A stretch of 64,000 nt of DNA from Avibacterium paragallinarum (GTDB lineage: Bacteria > Pseudomonadota > Gammaproteobacteria > Enterobacterales > Pasteurellaceae), in assembly GCF_900450705.1 (NCBI RefSeq), contig NZ_UGHK01000001.1, positions 1 to 64,000 on the forward strand, in the 5' to 3' direction. Each line of letters starts with the position of its first letter. The first letter of the stretch is position 1. The notes beneath the pieces are model-generated. The model worked only from the letters and a program-made list of their open reading frames with translations, searched no databases and had not been told where the DNA came from. Both the position numbers and the translations under genes were made by a program. This document shows positions 10,194 through 17,403 of this stretch, piece by piece.

Positions 10194-10285
10194 AGCCTAA
10201 GCAGATAGCACCTGCATAGACCCGAGACCGCTTTGTCTGACCAGACGGGCGGATTGTAACAAAACCGCGTAAAGTGAGAAAGTTT

Positions 10286-10417
10286 ATGCAAAAAGATTTG
10301 CAAGAAATGCGGTGCAAGTGCTGTAAAAAGCTCCTTGCACGCACAAAAGATAATCAATATTTAGAAATTAAATGTGTGCGGTGTAAAACCTTAAACACAT
10401 TTAAACCTACTCGTTAA
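10286..10417 (+). CDS. com: Com-like zinc finger translational activator
   Basis: 43 residues with two Cys-x2-Cys pairs (CKCC near residue 10 and CVRC near 30), the four-cysteine zinc finger of Mu Com. In Mu, Com binds the mom mRNA and opens the ribosome site so that the DNA-modification gene is translated late. Here com lies just upstream of an adenine methyltransferase gene, as in the Mu-like prophages of Haemophilus where such enzymes replace Mom. An identical protein is encoded at 45468-45599. Confidence 0.8.
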   Translation: MQKDLQEMRCKCCKKLLARTKDNQYLEIKCVRCKTLNTFKPTR

Positions 10418-10484
10418 ACAACTTAAACAACTCAGAGTGTCCGAACGCCTTGAGCGTCAGAACGCCATAATTTAAGGATAAATT
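10418..10484 (+). promoter_or_regulatory. Leader between com and the methyltransferase gene, candidate Com target
   Basis: The 67 bases between com and the next ATG hold CAGAGTGTCCGAACGCCTTGA, AGCGTCAGAACGCC and an AAGGAT ribosome site. The same leader, with one base change and without a 9-base direct repeat (AACTTAAAC), precedes a different gene at 45658. Because the leader is conserved while the downstream genes differ, it is a good candidate for the RNA bound by Com. The two GAACGCC motifs (GAATGCC/GAACGCC in copy 2) could be recognition elements; this is inference. Confidence 0.45.
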
Positions 10485-11339
10485 ATGGCAAATCAAACAA
10501 ATCCTACTCACTATAAACAAGCACCACTGCCTTTCGTTGGGCAAAAACGGCTGTTTTTAAACGCCTTTAAACAGGTTTTAAATGAGCATATTTCTGATGA
10601 TGGGGAGGGGTGGACGATTGTCGATGCTTTTGGAGGAAGTGGTTTATTAAGCCATGTGGCAAAGCGTATCAAGTCCAAAGCACGGGTGATTTATAATGAT
10701 TTTGATGGCTATGCCGACAGGTTAAAACACATAAGCGATACAAATCGTTTACGAGCTGAACTGCTTCAAATTGTTGGCGATATTGTACCCAAAAACAAGC
10801 GATTAGATAACAATAAAAAGCAAGAAATCATCAATAAAATCAATGATTTTAAGGGATTTAAAGACCTCAACACCATTGCAAGTTGGTTGCTTTTCAGTGG
10901 GCAACAAGTCAGCTCATTTGAGGAGCTATTTAGCAAGACATTTTGGAATGGAATAAAGCTGGCTGATTATCCTAGTGCAGAGGATTACCTTGATGGGCTT
11001 GAGATAGTCAGCGAGCCATTTCAACAGCTTCTGCCTAAGTTTGCCGACAACCCTAAAGCCCTGTTTGTGTTAGACTCGCCTTATCTTTGCACCAAGCAAA
11101 ACAGCTATAAAATGGCAAATTATTTTGATTTGATTGATTTCTTGCAGCTTATTGACCGAACACGACCGCCTTATGTGTTTTTTAGCTCCACTAAGTCAGA
11201 GTTTGTGCGGTTTATTGCGTATATGGTGCAGGCGAAAAAGGATAACTGGCAAGCCTTTGATGGAGCTGAGCGGATAGTCCTTCAAACATCGTTAAACTAT
11301 CAGGTTAGCTATGAGGATAATTTGGTGTTTAAATTCTAA
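10485..11339 (+). CDS. DNA adenine methyltransferase, Hin1523/Hia5-like (copy 1)
   Basis: 284 residues. N6-adenine methyltransferase of the D12/Dam-like fold: SAM-binding motif VDAFGGSGLLSH near residue 47 and catalytic motif LDSPYLCTKQ near residue 200, where the usual DPPY is DSPY. Sequence layout (PLPFVGQKRLFLNAFKQVL start, SSTKSEFVRFI near the end) matches the Hin1523/Hia5 group from Mu-like Haemophilus prophages. Characterised members methylate adenines with little or no sequence specificity and take the place of Mom in protecting phage DNA from restriction. The first 17 residues differ from the 46403 copy; from GQKRLF on they are nearly identical. A terminator hairpin follows directly. 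Confidence 0.85.
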   Translation: MANQTNPTHYKQAPLPFVGQKRLFLNAFKQVLNEHISDDGEGWTIVDAFGGSGLLSHVAKRIKSKARVIYNDFDGYADRLKHISDTNRLRAELLQIVGDIVPKNKRLDNNKKQEIINKINDFKGFKDLNTIASWLLFSGQQVSSFEELFSKTFWNGIKLADYPSAEDYLDGLEIVSEPFQQLLPKFADNPKALFVLDSPYLCTKQNSYKMANYFDLIDFLQLIDRTRPPYVFFSSTKSEFVRFIAYMVQAKKDNWQAFDGAERIVLQTSLNYQVSYEDNLVFKF

Positions 11340-11345
11340 AAATTA

Positions 11346-11361
11346 AGGGGCTAACGCCCCT
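11346..11361. terminator. Hairpin terminator after the methyltransferase gene (copy 1)
   Basis: AGGGGC-TAAC-GCCCCT followed by ATTTTT on the plus strand. On the minus strand the stem is followed by TTAATTTTT, so it can work both ways between convergent genes. The second copy is at 47246-47261. Confidence 0.8.
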
Positions 11362-11448
11362 ATTTTTCAACGCCCGCCTTATAGCCTGCCTCATAAGCCG
11401 CACGCATAAGGCGTTTGATATTCCACACGCCCATATCATAAAAATCTA

Positions 11449-12167
11449 GGGGCTGTCCTAGATAACAACTAAAAAATCTATTTAGGTTAGAATGAACCAA
11501 TGAGAAAAAGTCGTCTAAGTCAGCACAAACAAAATAAACTCATTGAGCTATTTGTTGCAGGTGTTACTGCAAGGACAGCAGCAGAGTTAGTCAATGTAAA
11601 CAAAACGACTGCCGCATATTACTTTCATCGTTTATGCCAACTCATCTATCAAAACAGCCTTCACTTAGAGATGTTTGAAGGTGAAATTGAAGCCGATGAA
11701 AGTTATTTTGGCGGTGCTCGCAAAGGCAAACGTGGTCGTGGTGCGGCAGGGAAAATTGCGGTATTCGGGCTTCTCAAGCGCAATGGCAAGGTTTATACCG
11801 TTGCGGTTCCAAATACGCAATCTGCCACCTTGTTACCCATTATTCGGGAGCAGGTAAAGCCTGATAGTATTGTTTACACCGATAATTATCGTAGTTATGA
11901 CGTGCTTGATGTGAGTGAATTTAGTCATTTTCGTATCAATCACAGCACACATTTTGCTGAAAATCATAACCACATTAACGGAATTGAGAATTTTTGGAGC
12001 CAAGCAAAACGCCATTTACGAAAATTTAATGGTATCCCAAAAGCGCATTTTGAGCTTTATTTAAAGGAATGTGAATGGCGTTTTAATTACAGCAACATAA
12101 AAAGTCAAATTTCTATTTTAAAACAATTGGTTAAAGGGAGTTTAGTCTAGTTATCTAGGACAGCCCC
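11449..12167 (+). mobile_element. IS1016-like insertion sequence (IS1595 family), 719 bp
   Basis: Ends are perfect 18-bp inverted repeats (GGGGCTGTCCTAGATAAC and its complement). The 8-bp sequence AAAATCTA is present on both sides (11441-11448 and 12168-12175), the target length expected for IS1595-family elements. It carries one transposase gene and no cargo. Size and transposase fit IS1016 of Haemophilus. The empty site is preserved at 47341-47348 in the second block, which proves the insertion boundaries. Confidence 0.95.
11500..12150 (+). CDS. IS1595-family (ISXO2-like) transposase
   Basis: 216 residues. N-terminal helix-turn-helix (GVTARTAAELVNVNKTTAAYY, an HTH around residues 18-40) and an ISXO2-like DDE domain: EADESYFGGARKGKRG holds the first Asp, YTDNYRSYD the second, and NGIENFWSQAKRHL the Glu. 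Full length, with no frameshift, so the element may be active. Starts 51 bp inside the left end and stops 17 bp before the right end. Confidence 0.95.
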   Translation: MRKSRLSQHKQNKLIELFVAGVTARTAAELVNVNKTTAAYYFHRLCQLIYQNSLHLEMFEGEIEADESYFGGARKGKRGRGAAGKIAVFGLLKRNGKVYTVAVPNTQSATLLPIIREQVKPDSIVYTDNYRSYDVLDVSEFSHFRINHSTHFAENHNHINGIENFWSQAKRHLRKFNGIPKAHFELYLKECEWRFNYSNIKSQISILKQLVKGSLV

Positions 12168-12278
12168 AAAATCTAAATGGTCGCTCATTCGGGTTTCTAA
12201 TGTTTCAATATCCCCCACCTCTTTTGCAATGGTTTCTAATATTTTTGCGATGGTTTTTTCAGTTGGTTTTTTCATTGT

Positions 12279-12557
12279 TTATTTCCCTCTTAAAATGTTT
12301 GCGATTTTGTCAGCGATTTGCTGGGCGACAATGTCAAAGTTAGTCTCGATTGAAACGCGTTGGCGACAATGTTCAGAGTGTTCAACCAGCGTGCCTTGTG
12401 GCATATAAAGTAAATAAATTGTTGGCTCATTTTGATAACTATCTTGACGGACTTGAAAGCGGCGTTTCCCTTGCACAAATTCCCTATTTTTAAAGCCGTG
12501 ATGGTTTTCAAGTCTGGTGGTTAAGTGTTGAATAAATTCTCGTGTATTAAATTTCAT
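12279..12557 (-). CDS. Hypothetical phage protein (copy 1)
   Basis: 92 residues, starting MKFNTREFIQHLTTRLEN and ending with the helix DIVAQQIADKIANIL. It is almost identical to the product of 47452-47730 (one substitution, Arg for Gly near residue 24). It precedes the IS-interrupted gene on the minus strand, three bases apart, so the two form an operon. Function unknown; both belong to the accessory genes at the right end of the tail region and are transcribed against it. Confidence 0.6.
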   Translation of the reverse strand: MKFNTREFIQHLTTRLENHHGFKNREFVQGKRRFQVRQDSYQNEPTIYLLYMPQGTLVEHSEHCRQRVSIETNFDIVAQQIADKIANILRGK

Positions 12558-13043
12558 TTTTATGTCCCTGTTGTTTTATGTTGGGGGCATCATTGCTCGT
12601 TGGGGACGAGGAGTAAAGGGGAAATAAGCGGGTAATTAAGCTGGCTGGCTAACAATGTAGCTGGGGAGGTATGGAGGTCTATTTCAGCATCGTTTAAAAG
12701 CGGTTTAAATAGCGTTTAAATATCATAAAAAAATCCACATAACGTGGGAAATTTTTTTCTCAAGTTATGTGGATGCTTTTCTCATTTTTCGCGGACGGCT
12801 TCAATCAGGCGAGGCAACGCCCTTGAGGACGCATTCACCTTTATTGATGTCTAGATCGTTTTCAAAGATCGTGATATTGGTATTAAGGTAGAGAAAGATA
12901 GCTTTTTGCTTAGCGAATATGAATGCCATTTGCAACAGAACACCTTTCAACTTCAAGCCGTGCGATTGCTGGCATTTGAAGATGAGATAGGGATTACCAG
13001 AAATGCAACCTAAGGCTAAAAAGCCTATTTTATTGGAGGGAAT
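12558..13043. other. Junction region between the methyltransferase block and the first integrase
   Basis: No complete gene. The shared block ends at 12681. An 11-bp inverted repeat (12733-12743 with 12764-12774, ATCCACATAAC/GTTATGTGGAT) is followed on the minus strand by seven T and may be a terminator. From 12855 to 13013 a 52-codon open frame without start (FQLQAVRLLAFEDEIGIT near its end) looks like a gene remnant; TAG at 12852-12854 closes it upstream. A small hairpin AGGCT-AAAA-AGCCT with a following T-rich stretch lies at 13013-13026, just before the ribosome site of the next gene. Confidence 0.4.
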
Positions 13044-13352
13044 ATGGAAGAAACCCTAACAATTTCAGAGGTCGCCAGTAAACTCAAAATGAGCTATGGA
13101 GCAGTTTATGCTCATCGCTTTCATTGGGGATTTTTTCAAATGGAAGGATCACGGGTATGGCGAGTCAGTAAAACAACGCTTGATCAAAAACGGCAAAAAA
13201 CGCACAATGTTTGCCGATTAGACGATCAGGTCGGCGATAAGGAGAAATTATGCCGATCAGAAAAAATGAATTCGGTGTATGGCAAATCGATATTACCACA
13301 CCGAGCGGCCAGAGAATTAGACGCTCTGCTCAAACAACTAAAAAACAATTAG
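13044..13352 (+). CDS. Helix-turn-helix protein next to the integrase, possible excisionase
   Basis: 102 residues with an N-terminal HTH of the excisionase/AlpA-like type (EETLTISEVASKLKMSYGAVYAHR), preceded by GGAGGG. It overlaps the integrase gene by about 100 bases in another frame; the first 65 residues look like protein, while the overlapping end (VYGKSILPHRAARELD) may or may not be. Its place directly before an integrase suggests control of excision. The length of the true product is uncertain. Confidence 0.5.
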   Translation: MEETLTISEVASKLKMSYGAVYAHRFHWGFFQMEGSRVWRVSKTTLDQKRQKTHNVCRLDDQVGDKEKLCRSEKMNSVYGKSILPHRAARELDALLKQLKNN

Positions 13353-14341
13353 CCCAAGAGCTACACGACAAGCTAAAACACGAATATTGGCAAGTCGAAC
13401 AGCTCAATAAAAAGCCTGAAAGAACCATCGAGGAAGCCCTTGTGCGGTTTCTTGAGTCGTCAAAAGGGCAAAAAAATCTCAATGCCAAAATCCGCCATAC
13501 GGAATATTGGCGATCTGTGCTGGCAGGGCGAACGCTTAGCTCTTTAACAACTGATGATATTGTCAATAATCTCCCCACCCACAAAATCAGTACGGGAGAA
13601 AAACTATCATTATCCACACAAAACCGCTACCGTAGCTCTATAATGCGAGTGTTATCGCTTGCACAAAAAGCAGGCTGGATCGACCATATCCCTTATGTAC
13701 CACGCAATGCAGAGCCAAAAGTCAGGGTAAGATGGATCACACAAACGCAAGCCCTGAACTTGATCAACGCATTGCAATTAGAGTGGATGAAAGACGTTTG
13801 CACTTTTGCATTAGCAACAGGAGCAAGAATGACTGAAATTTTATCGCTGACCTGGGATAAAATAGATCTTTCTCGCAATATTGCCATTGTCAGTAGCGAT
13901 GTTGCCAAATCAGGGCGTGCAAGATCCTTATTGCTCGGCAAAGATGCCTTAGCCGTAATCGAAAAACGGCAATCCCAACGCCTCTCTCGTTATGTGTTCC
14001 ACCGTGGACGAGATAAGCAAATCAAAGAAATTAGCTATCCTGATTTTAATCAGGCACTTAAAAAGTGCAACATCAGTGATTTTCGATTTCACGATTTACG
14101 CCACACTTGGGCAAGTTGGCACGTTCAAAATGGCACACCATTGATGGTTTTAAAAGAGCTAGGCGGTTGGGAAACACTTGAGATGGTAAAACGCTATGCC
14201 CATCTTAATGCCGACCATTTACTGAGCTACGCAAATCACGTCAAACTTACGTCAAAGTGCATTTTAGACACTACAAAACTTGACGCTGAAAATGATATTT
14301 TGGAGGGAGAGCCAGAAAAGAAAAAAGCCGTAAGTTACTGA
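13250..14341 (+). CDS. Tyrosine recombinase / phage integrase 1
   Basis: 363 residues. N-terminal arm-binding and SAM-like core-binding regions are followed by the catalytic domain. Active-site residues are visible: Arg in ATGARMTEIL, His-x-x-Arg in HDLRHTWAS, Trp in LGGWETLE (in place of the second His, common in this family) and the nucleophile Tyr in MVKRYAHL. AAGGAG lies seven bases before the ATG. It points at the tRNA-Leu fragment, 41 bp beyond its stop, so its attachment site may be the same one used by the HP1-like integrase that faces it. It may belong to prophage 1 or be a passenger on the right arm of prophage 2. Confidence 0.9.
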   Translation: MPIRKNEFGVWQIDITTPSGQRIRRSAQTTKKQLAQELHDKLKHEYWQVEQLNKKPERTIEEALVRFLESSKGQKNLNAKIRHTEYWRSVLAGRTLSSLTTDDIVNNLPTHKISTGEKLSLSTQNRYRSSIMRVLSLAQKAGWIDHIPYVPRNAEPKVRVRWITQTQALNLINALQLEWMKDVCTFALATGARMTEILSLTWDKIDLSRNIAIVSSDVAKSGRARSLLLGKDALAVIEKRQSQRLSRYVFHRGRDKQIKEISYPDFNQALKKCNISDFRFHDLRHTWASWHVQNGTPLMVLKELGGWETLEMVKRYAHLNADHLLSYANHVKLTSKCILDTTKLDAENDILEGEPEKKKAVSY

Positions 14342-14381
14342 TTTGAAAGGATTAACTTACGACTTAATACTAAATCCTTAA

Positions 14382-14439
14382 TGGTGCCCGAGGGCGGACT
14401 TGAACCGCCACGACTCGAAAGTCGAGGGATTTTAAATCC
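14382..14439 (-). other. tRNA-Leu(UAA) 3'-half fragment, attachment core
   Basis: On the minus strand these 58 bases read as the anticodon stem-loop 3' side, variable arm, T arm, acceptor strand and CCA of tRNA-Leu(UAA) (GGATTTAAAATCC at the anticodon end; GCCCTCGGGCACCA at the 3' end). The 5' half of the tRNA is missing, and identity to a tRNA stops right after the anticodon stem, at 14440. The HP1 phage of Haemophilus recombines in exactly this part of tRNA-Leu, so this is an attachment core (attP or an att junction). It is not a functional tRNA gene. Confidence 0.85.
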
Positions 14440-14490
14440 TTTTTAAAAACAAATAAAATCAATAAGTTATTGATAAATCGATAAATTAAA

Positions 14491-14550
14491 TAAACAATCT
14501 TAAACAAAGATAAACAATCTTACACAAAAATAGACACCAATAGACACCAA
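14491..14550. repeat. Short tandem repeats between attachment core and HP1-like integrase
   Basis: TAAACAATCTTAAACAAAGA (14491-14510) is followed by TAAACAATCTTACACAAAAA (14511-14530), then TAGACACCAA twice (14531-14550). They lie between the core at 14439 and the integrase stop, where HP1 has its arm-type integrase and Cox sites. They are probably arm sites; identity of the bound protein is inferred. Confidence 0.55.
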
Positions 14551-14574
14551 AAAGAACAAGGGATTTTGAAAAAA

Positions 14575-15594
14575 TCAATCCCTTTTTAGGTTAGACAATG
14601 GGTTGAGTGCTACTGCACTTTCTAAGTGAGATGGGGCGAAATGAGCGTAACGCATCGTCATTTCAACAGTGGAATGCCCTAGTATTTCTTTTAGTACAAG
14701 GATATTACCCCCGTTCATCATAAAATGACTGGCGAAACTATGGCGTAAAACGTGGGTAGATTGCCCCTTTGGTAAGTCAATGTTGGCACGCTCCACCGCA
14801 TTTTCAAATGCTTCATAAGCGTCATTAAATAAACGCCCACGTTTTTTAGGCAACATATCATAAAGTTCTTTGCTAATTGGGATTGTGCGATTTTTCTTAG
14901 ATTTTGTGTTGGTATAAGTAATTTTACAAGGCATTATTTGCGATTGCGTAAGCTGTTCTGCTTCGCTCCATCTTGCCCCCGTTGCAAGGCAAATTCTCAC
15001 AATTAGCCCTAAATCTTTATTACGGGAATTATCGCATTCAATCAATAACCGCTCGATCTCATCGCTATACAAAAAAGCAAGTTCCGTTTCAGCCTCTTTG
15101 AATAAGCGTACGCCCTCCAACGGATTTCCCGCTTTCCATTTACCTAGATTACGCATTTCATTAAAAACGGCACGCAGATAGGCGTGTTCACGGTTTACCG
15201 TGGCTTCTTTCGGTGGGCGTTTTGGGTTTTTAGAAAATTTCCCCGCAAGGCGTTGTTTACGATATTCCGCAAAAGTTTCTTTGCTTAGGGCGTTGGCTTT
15301 TAAATCGCCTAAGTTTGTGGCAAGGTTAAGCAACTTATTTAAACGATTTTCACCGTCTGATAAAGTTTGCCCGTGTAGCTCATACCATTCTTTGATTAAC
15401 TCTTTCAGTGTAGGGCTATCATCGTCTGGCGTTACCAGCTCAATATCCGCTAGCTCATCATTTTCTTGGCTGTGCTGATTTTGATAACGTAACGCCTCGC
15501 CCTTGGTTAAAAACCATTTGCGAATGCGTTTACCGTTTTGGTAAAAGTCAGCTAGCCACTTGCTGCCTTTGCTTAAATCCTTACGAACTGCCAT
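14575..15594 (-). CDS. int: HP1-like tyrosine integrase (prophage 2)
   Basis: 339 residues, the length of HP1 Int (337). Catalytic residues: Arg in ATGARWSEAEQL, His-x-x-Arg in HVLRHSFASHFM, His in LGHSTVEM and Tyr in MRYAHFAP. The N-terminus (KDLSKGSKWLADFYQNGKR) is the small arm-binding region of HP1-type enzymes. The gene ends 135 bp from the tRNA-Leu core, as in HP1. It is transcribed leftward, away from the repressor region, in a reverse-strand group with the toxin-antitoxin pair. Confidence 0.92.
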   Translation of the reverse strand: MAVRKDLSKGSKWLADFYQNGKRIRKWFLTKGEALRYQNQHSQENDELADIELVTPDDDSPTLKELIKEWYELHGQTLSDGENRLNKLLNLATNLGDLKANALSKETFAEYRKQRLAGKFSKNPKRPPKEATVNREHAYLRAVFNEMRNLGKWKAGNPLEGVRLFKEAETELAFLYSDEIERLLIECDNSRNKDLGLIVRICLATGARWSEAEQLTQSQIMPCKITYTNTKSKKNRTIPISKELYDMLPKKRGRLFNDAYEAFENAVERANIDLPKGQSTHVLRHSFASHFMMNGGNILVLKEILGHSTVEMTMRYAHFAPSHLESAVALNPLSNLKRD

Positions 15595-15600
15595 TTTTAA

Positions 15601-15891
15601 CTATTCATCTTGCGGATATCTACGGCGTGAATGAATCACGGTAATAATTTCAATGCAATCATCAGATTCACGGTAAACAATACGATAATGGCGGCAAAAT
15701 GTTTCTCTTGTGCCGTCATCTCGACGTTTCCCCGCTTTGGGAAAAGAGGCGATCAAATTAAACCGCTCAATAAAGGCATTTTTTAATTTGATAAGGCTTG
15801 GGATTGAACCCGTGTACGCCTGAACATCAGCCAAAATAGATTTAATTTCATTATCCGCTTTGGGGGTAACAATCAATCTTTTAGCTGGCAT
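15601..15891 (-). CDS. ParE/RelE-family toxin
   Basis: 96 residues from the ATG at 15891, which overlaps the antitoxin gene end by 11 bases. The RelE/ParE fold is seen in KADNEIKSILADVQAY (helix pair), FPKAGKRRDDGTRETFCRHYRIVYRE (the central strands with the conserved Arg and Tyr) and the terminal IEIITVIHSRRRYPQ. ParE relatives act on gyrase and RelE relatives on ribosomal mRNA; sequence alone does not tell which. It sits between integrase and repressor and would stabilise the prophage. Confidence 0.85.
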   Translation of the reverse strand: MPAKRLIVTPKADNEIKSILADVQAYTGSIPSLIKLKNAFIERFNLIASFPKAGKRRDDGTRETFCRHYRIVYRESDDCIEIITVIHSRRRYPQDE

Positions 15892-16090
15892 ACAATAAAC
15901 TATTCTCTTCTTGTGCTGCCTCCTCAAGTTCCATAATTAACTGATCGGTAAATTGATTAATACCAGCCAACCAATCACTATGCTCAATCACATTGCCCGC
16001 TTCAATCTCCGCAATGCCTTTAGCAATTTGTTCAGCTAAAAATTCATCGTAGCCCTCTTCTTTTATTGCAAGGGACATTAATTTTTTCAT
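15881..16090 (-). CDS. Antitoxin of the ParDE/RelBE-like pair
   Basis: 69 residues, acidic, helical (YDEFLAEQIAKGIAEIEAGN; DQLIMELEEAAQEEN). It is directly upstream of the toxin on the same strand, with an 11-base overlap, the usual antitoxin-first order. No obvious DNA-binding N-terminus is visible, so it may be a short ParD-like or Phd-like neutraliser. Its ATG overlaps the stop of the gene upstream. Confidence 0.75.
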   Translation of the reverse strand: MKKLMSLAIKEEGYDEFLAEQIAKGIAEIEAGNVIEHSDWLAGINQFTDQLIMELEEAAQEENSLLYAS

Positions 16091-16488
16091 TACATCTTCT
16101 CCATTTTTAAAATTGCTTTGCCGATGATTTCAATTTCATCACGACGGCACGAGGTGAAAAATTGCTCAAAATCGATCATCACTTTATCATCTGGTAAAAG
16201 GGTTAAATGACGAATGGCATAAACGCCACCTATTTTTATCAAATAACACCCATCAATGAGATTGCCTAAAGGCGGCACAAGAAAAAAAGTTTGATTTCGA
16301 TCAAAAAGACAAAAAACCTGCTGATAATCATCAACGGATTTAAGCGAGGGAAGAAAAGCCCTGTTAAACAGCTGGCTCGGTATTGGCAAAAGTTCACCAC
16401 CCACCAATTTCAGGGCTTCGCACTGAATAATATCAGCAAGAAAATCTATGCTTGGTAAGCCTCGCTCTGCCTTGTTTGACATCTTCAA
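16090..16488 (-). CDS. Hypothetical protein with S24/repressor-like C-terminus
   Basis: 132 residues. The second half (FFLVPPLGNLIDGCYLIKIGG, then VYAIRHLTLLPDDKVMI, then DEIEIIGKAIL) follows the strand order of LexA/CI-type S24 domains, though no Ser-Lys catalytic pair is evident and there is no HTH. It lies between the antitoxin and the repressor gene. It could be a split-off C-terminal oligomerisation domain that works with the small CI-like protein at 16867; this is inference. Confidence 0.5.
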   Translation of the reverse strand: MKMSNKAERGLPSIDFLADIIQCEALKLVGGELLPIPSQLFNRAFLPSLKSVDDYQQVFCLFDRNQTFFLVPPLGNLIDGCYLIKIGGVYAIRHLTLLPDDKVMIDFEQFFTSCRRDEIEIIGKAILKMEKM

Positions 16489-16582
16489 ACTCCTTACGTT
16501 TTTTGCACCAAACGGCGTTCTGTTTCATAAAGATGCAACGCTGCCGCTTGGTAAAGCGCTTTCTCTTGTGTTTTTTCAAATT

Positions 16583-16864
16583 TTAAGAACTAATTGTTCT
16601 TCTAAATCTTAACTTGACTGGGGAATAAAGTATTTTTTCACGCCTTCTAACAACACCATTAATTGGCTCTGATCCTATTAATTCCCATCCATTTTTTAAG
16701 TAATACTCAATTTCACTACTGACATCTATACTATCAACGCAAGTATTCTGAAATTCATAAAAAATAGGAACCTTTACTGGAGAACGAATTACTTTTATAT
16801 CTCCATTCTTGCCAAGGATATTGTTATTATTTCCTTGCACTTTTTGCTCAATTTTGTCAGACAT
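16583..16864 (-). CDS. Hypothetical protein downstream of the repressor
   Basis: 93 residues. Its N-terminus, EQKVQGNNNNILGKNGDI, repeats the pattern found at the C-terminus of the repressor encoded just upstream (SQIVQGSSNNVVGTGNI). The remainder (EIEYYLKNGWELIGSEP, then VVRRREKILY) resembles small DUF-type proteins with a Y-x-x-x-G-W-E motif. It follows the repressor by two bases and must be co-transcribed. Function unknown; interaction with the repressor through the shared motif is my inference. Confidence 0.55.
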   Translation of the reverse strand: MSDKIEQKVQGNNNNILGKNGDIKVIRSPVKVPIFYEFQNTCVDSIDVSSEIEYYLKNGWELIGSEPINGVVRRREKILYSPVKLRFRRTISS

Positions 16865-16866
16865 TT

Positions 16867-17259
16867 TTATTCTTCCCTCATAATATGAATATTTCCAGTG
16901 CCAACCACATTATTAGAAGATCCTTGTACTATTTGAGAAATTGAAGTCGCCTTATTGCGAATGCCCGACATATACGCAATCGCCTCCACTTTCCCCCTTT
17001 CATCCAAATCATTAAACGCAATCAACGCCATTTTTTCTTGGGTTGAGAGTTCTTGGTCTTTTTTCTGCCCAGTCAATAACCAATTCAAATCAGCATCGTA
17101 TTTCTGTGAAAGAAAAGAAAAATAAGCAATAGATATTGCAGTACCTCGTTTCCAGTTGGATATAGTGGATTTTTTAATATTTAGAATTTCAGCTAATTCC
17201 TGATCTTCTTTCACAGCAGCAATAATTTTCATTCTTTCGATGATTTCTGTGTTGTTCAT
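16867..17259 (-). CDS. CI-like phage repressor
   Basis: 130 residues. N-terminal helix-turn-helix of the Phage_CI_repr type (EILNIKKSTISNWKRGTAIS around residues 23-42, then YDADLNWLLTGQ). There is a short middle segment, and the C-terminus carries the Q-x-V-Q-G-x-x-N-x-V-x-G-x-G-x-I pattern rather than a cleavable S24 domain. Divergent from the early genes, with a 144-bp control region between. It should keep the lysogenic state by binding that region. Confidence 0.8.
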   Translation of the reverse strand: MNNTEIIERMKIIAAVKEDQELAEILNIKKSTISNWKRGTAISIAYFSFLSQKYDADLNWLLTGQKKDQELSTQEKMALIAFNDLDERGKVEAIAYMSGIRNKATSISQIVQGSSNNVVGTGNIHIMREE

Positions 17260-17403
17260 TTTTTAATCTCTCAGTAAAAGGTTCATAGATTAATGTTTAC
17301 AGTTCATCAAAACACATTTAGAATGTAAATAAATAAACCAAAGCAACCAAATAAATACTTGGTTACAACAGTAACAACATAGCACAAAAAGGGAGTGTTT
17401 CCA
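17260..17403. promoter_or_regulatory. Early control region between repressor and early genes
   Basis: 144 bp, AT-rich, between divergent genes. It holds two short inverted repeats, ACATT-TAG-AATGT at 17314-17326 and GTTAC-AACA-GTAAC at 17362-17375, plausible operators for the repressor and the Cox-like protein. Ribosome site GGGAG (17391-17395) precedes the first early gene. Promoters are likely but I cannot assign -35/-10 boxes with confidence. Confidence 0.5.

Larger units (their letters stand above)
11360..12275 (-). pseudogene. Small phage gene (DUF6900-like) interrupted by the IS element
   Basis: Copy 2 (47260-47448) shows the intact 62-codon gene. Here it is split by the IS at 11449-12167: the C-terminal 29 codons lie left of the insertion and the N-terminal part lies right of it. 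The target sequence AAAATCTA is duplicated on both sides. The rest of the gene differs from copy 2 by one residue at the C-terminus (VEK instead of IEK), so the insertion is recent. Confidence 0.85.
10159..12681 (+). repeat. Copy 1 of the Com/adenine-methyltransferase block shared by the two prophages
   Basis: The block from just before the hairpin at 10164 to ATGGAGGTCTA at 12681 is nearly identical to 45340-47853. Two differences are large: copy 1 lacks the C5 methyltransferase gene of copy 2 between the leader and the adenine methyltransferase, and it carries an IS element of 719 bp. I saw only a handful of single-base differences in the remaining 1.7 kb. Such identity in two otherwise different tail regions points to recent recombination. 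Confidence 0.85.

Noticed and set aside
11833-12015. Reverse-strand open frame within the IS transposase
   Set aside because: Fully inside a well-supported DDE transposase gene and with no ribosome site.
14382-14439. A functional tRNA-Leu gene
   Set aside because: Only the 3' half is present; no D arm, acceptor 5' strand or complete anticodon stem follows beyond 14440.
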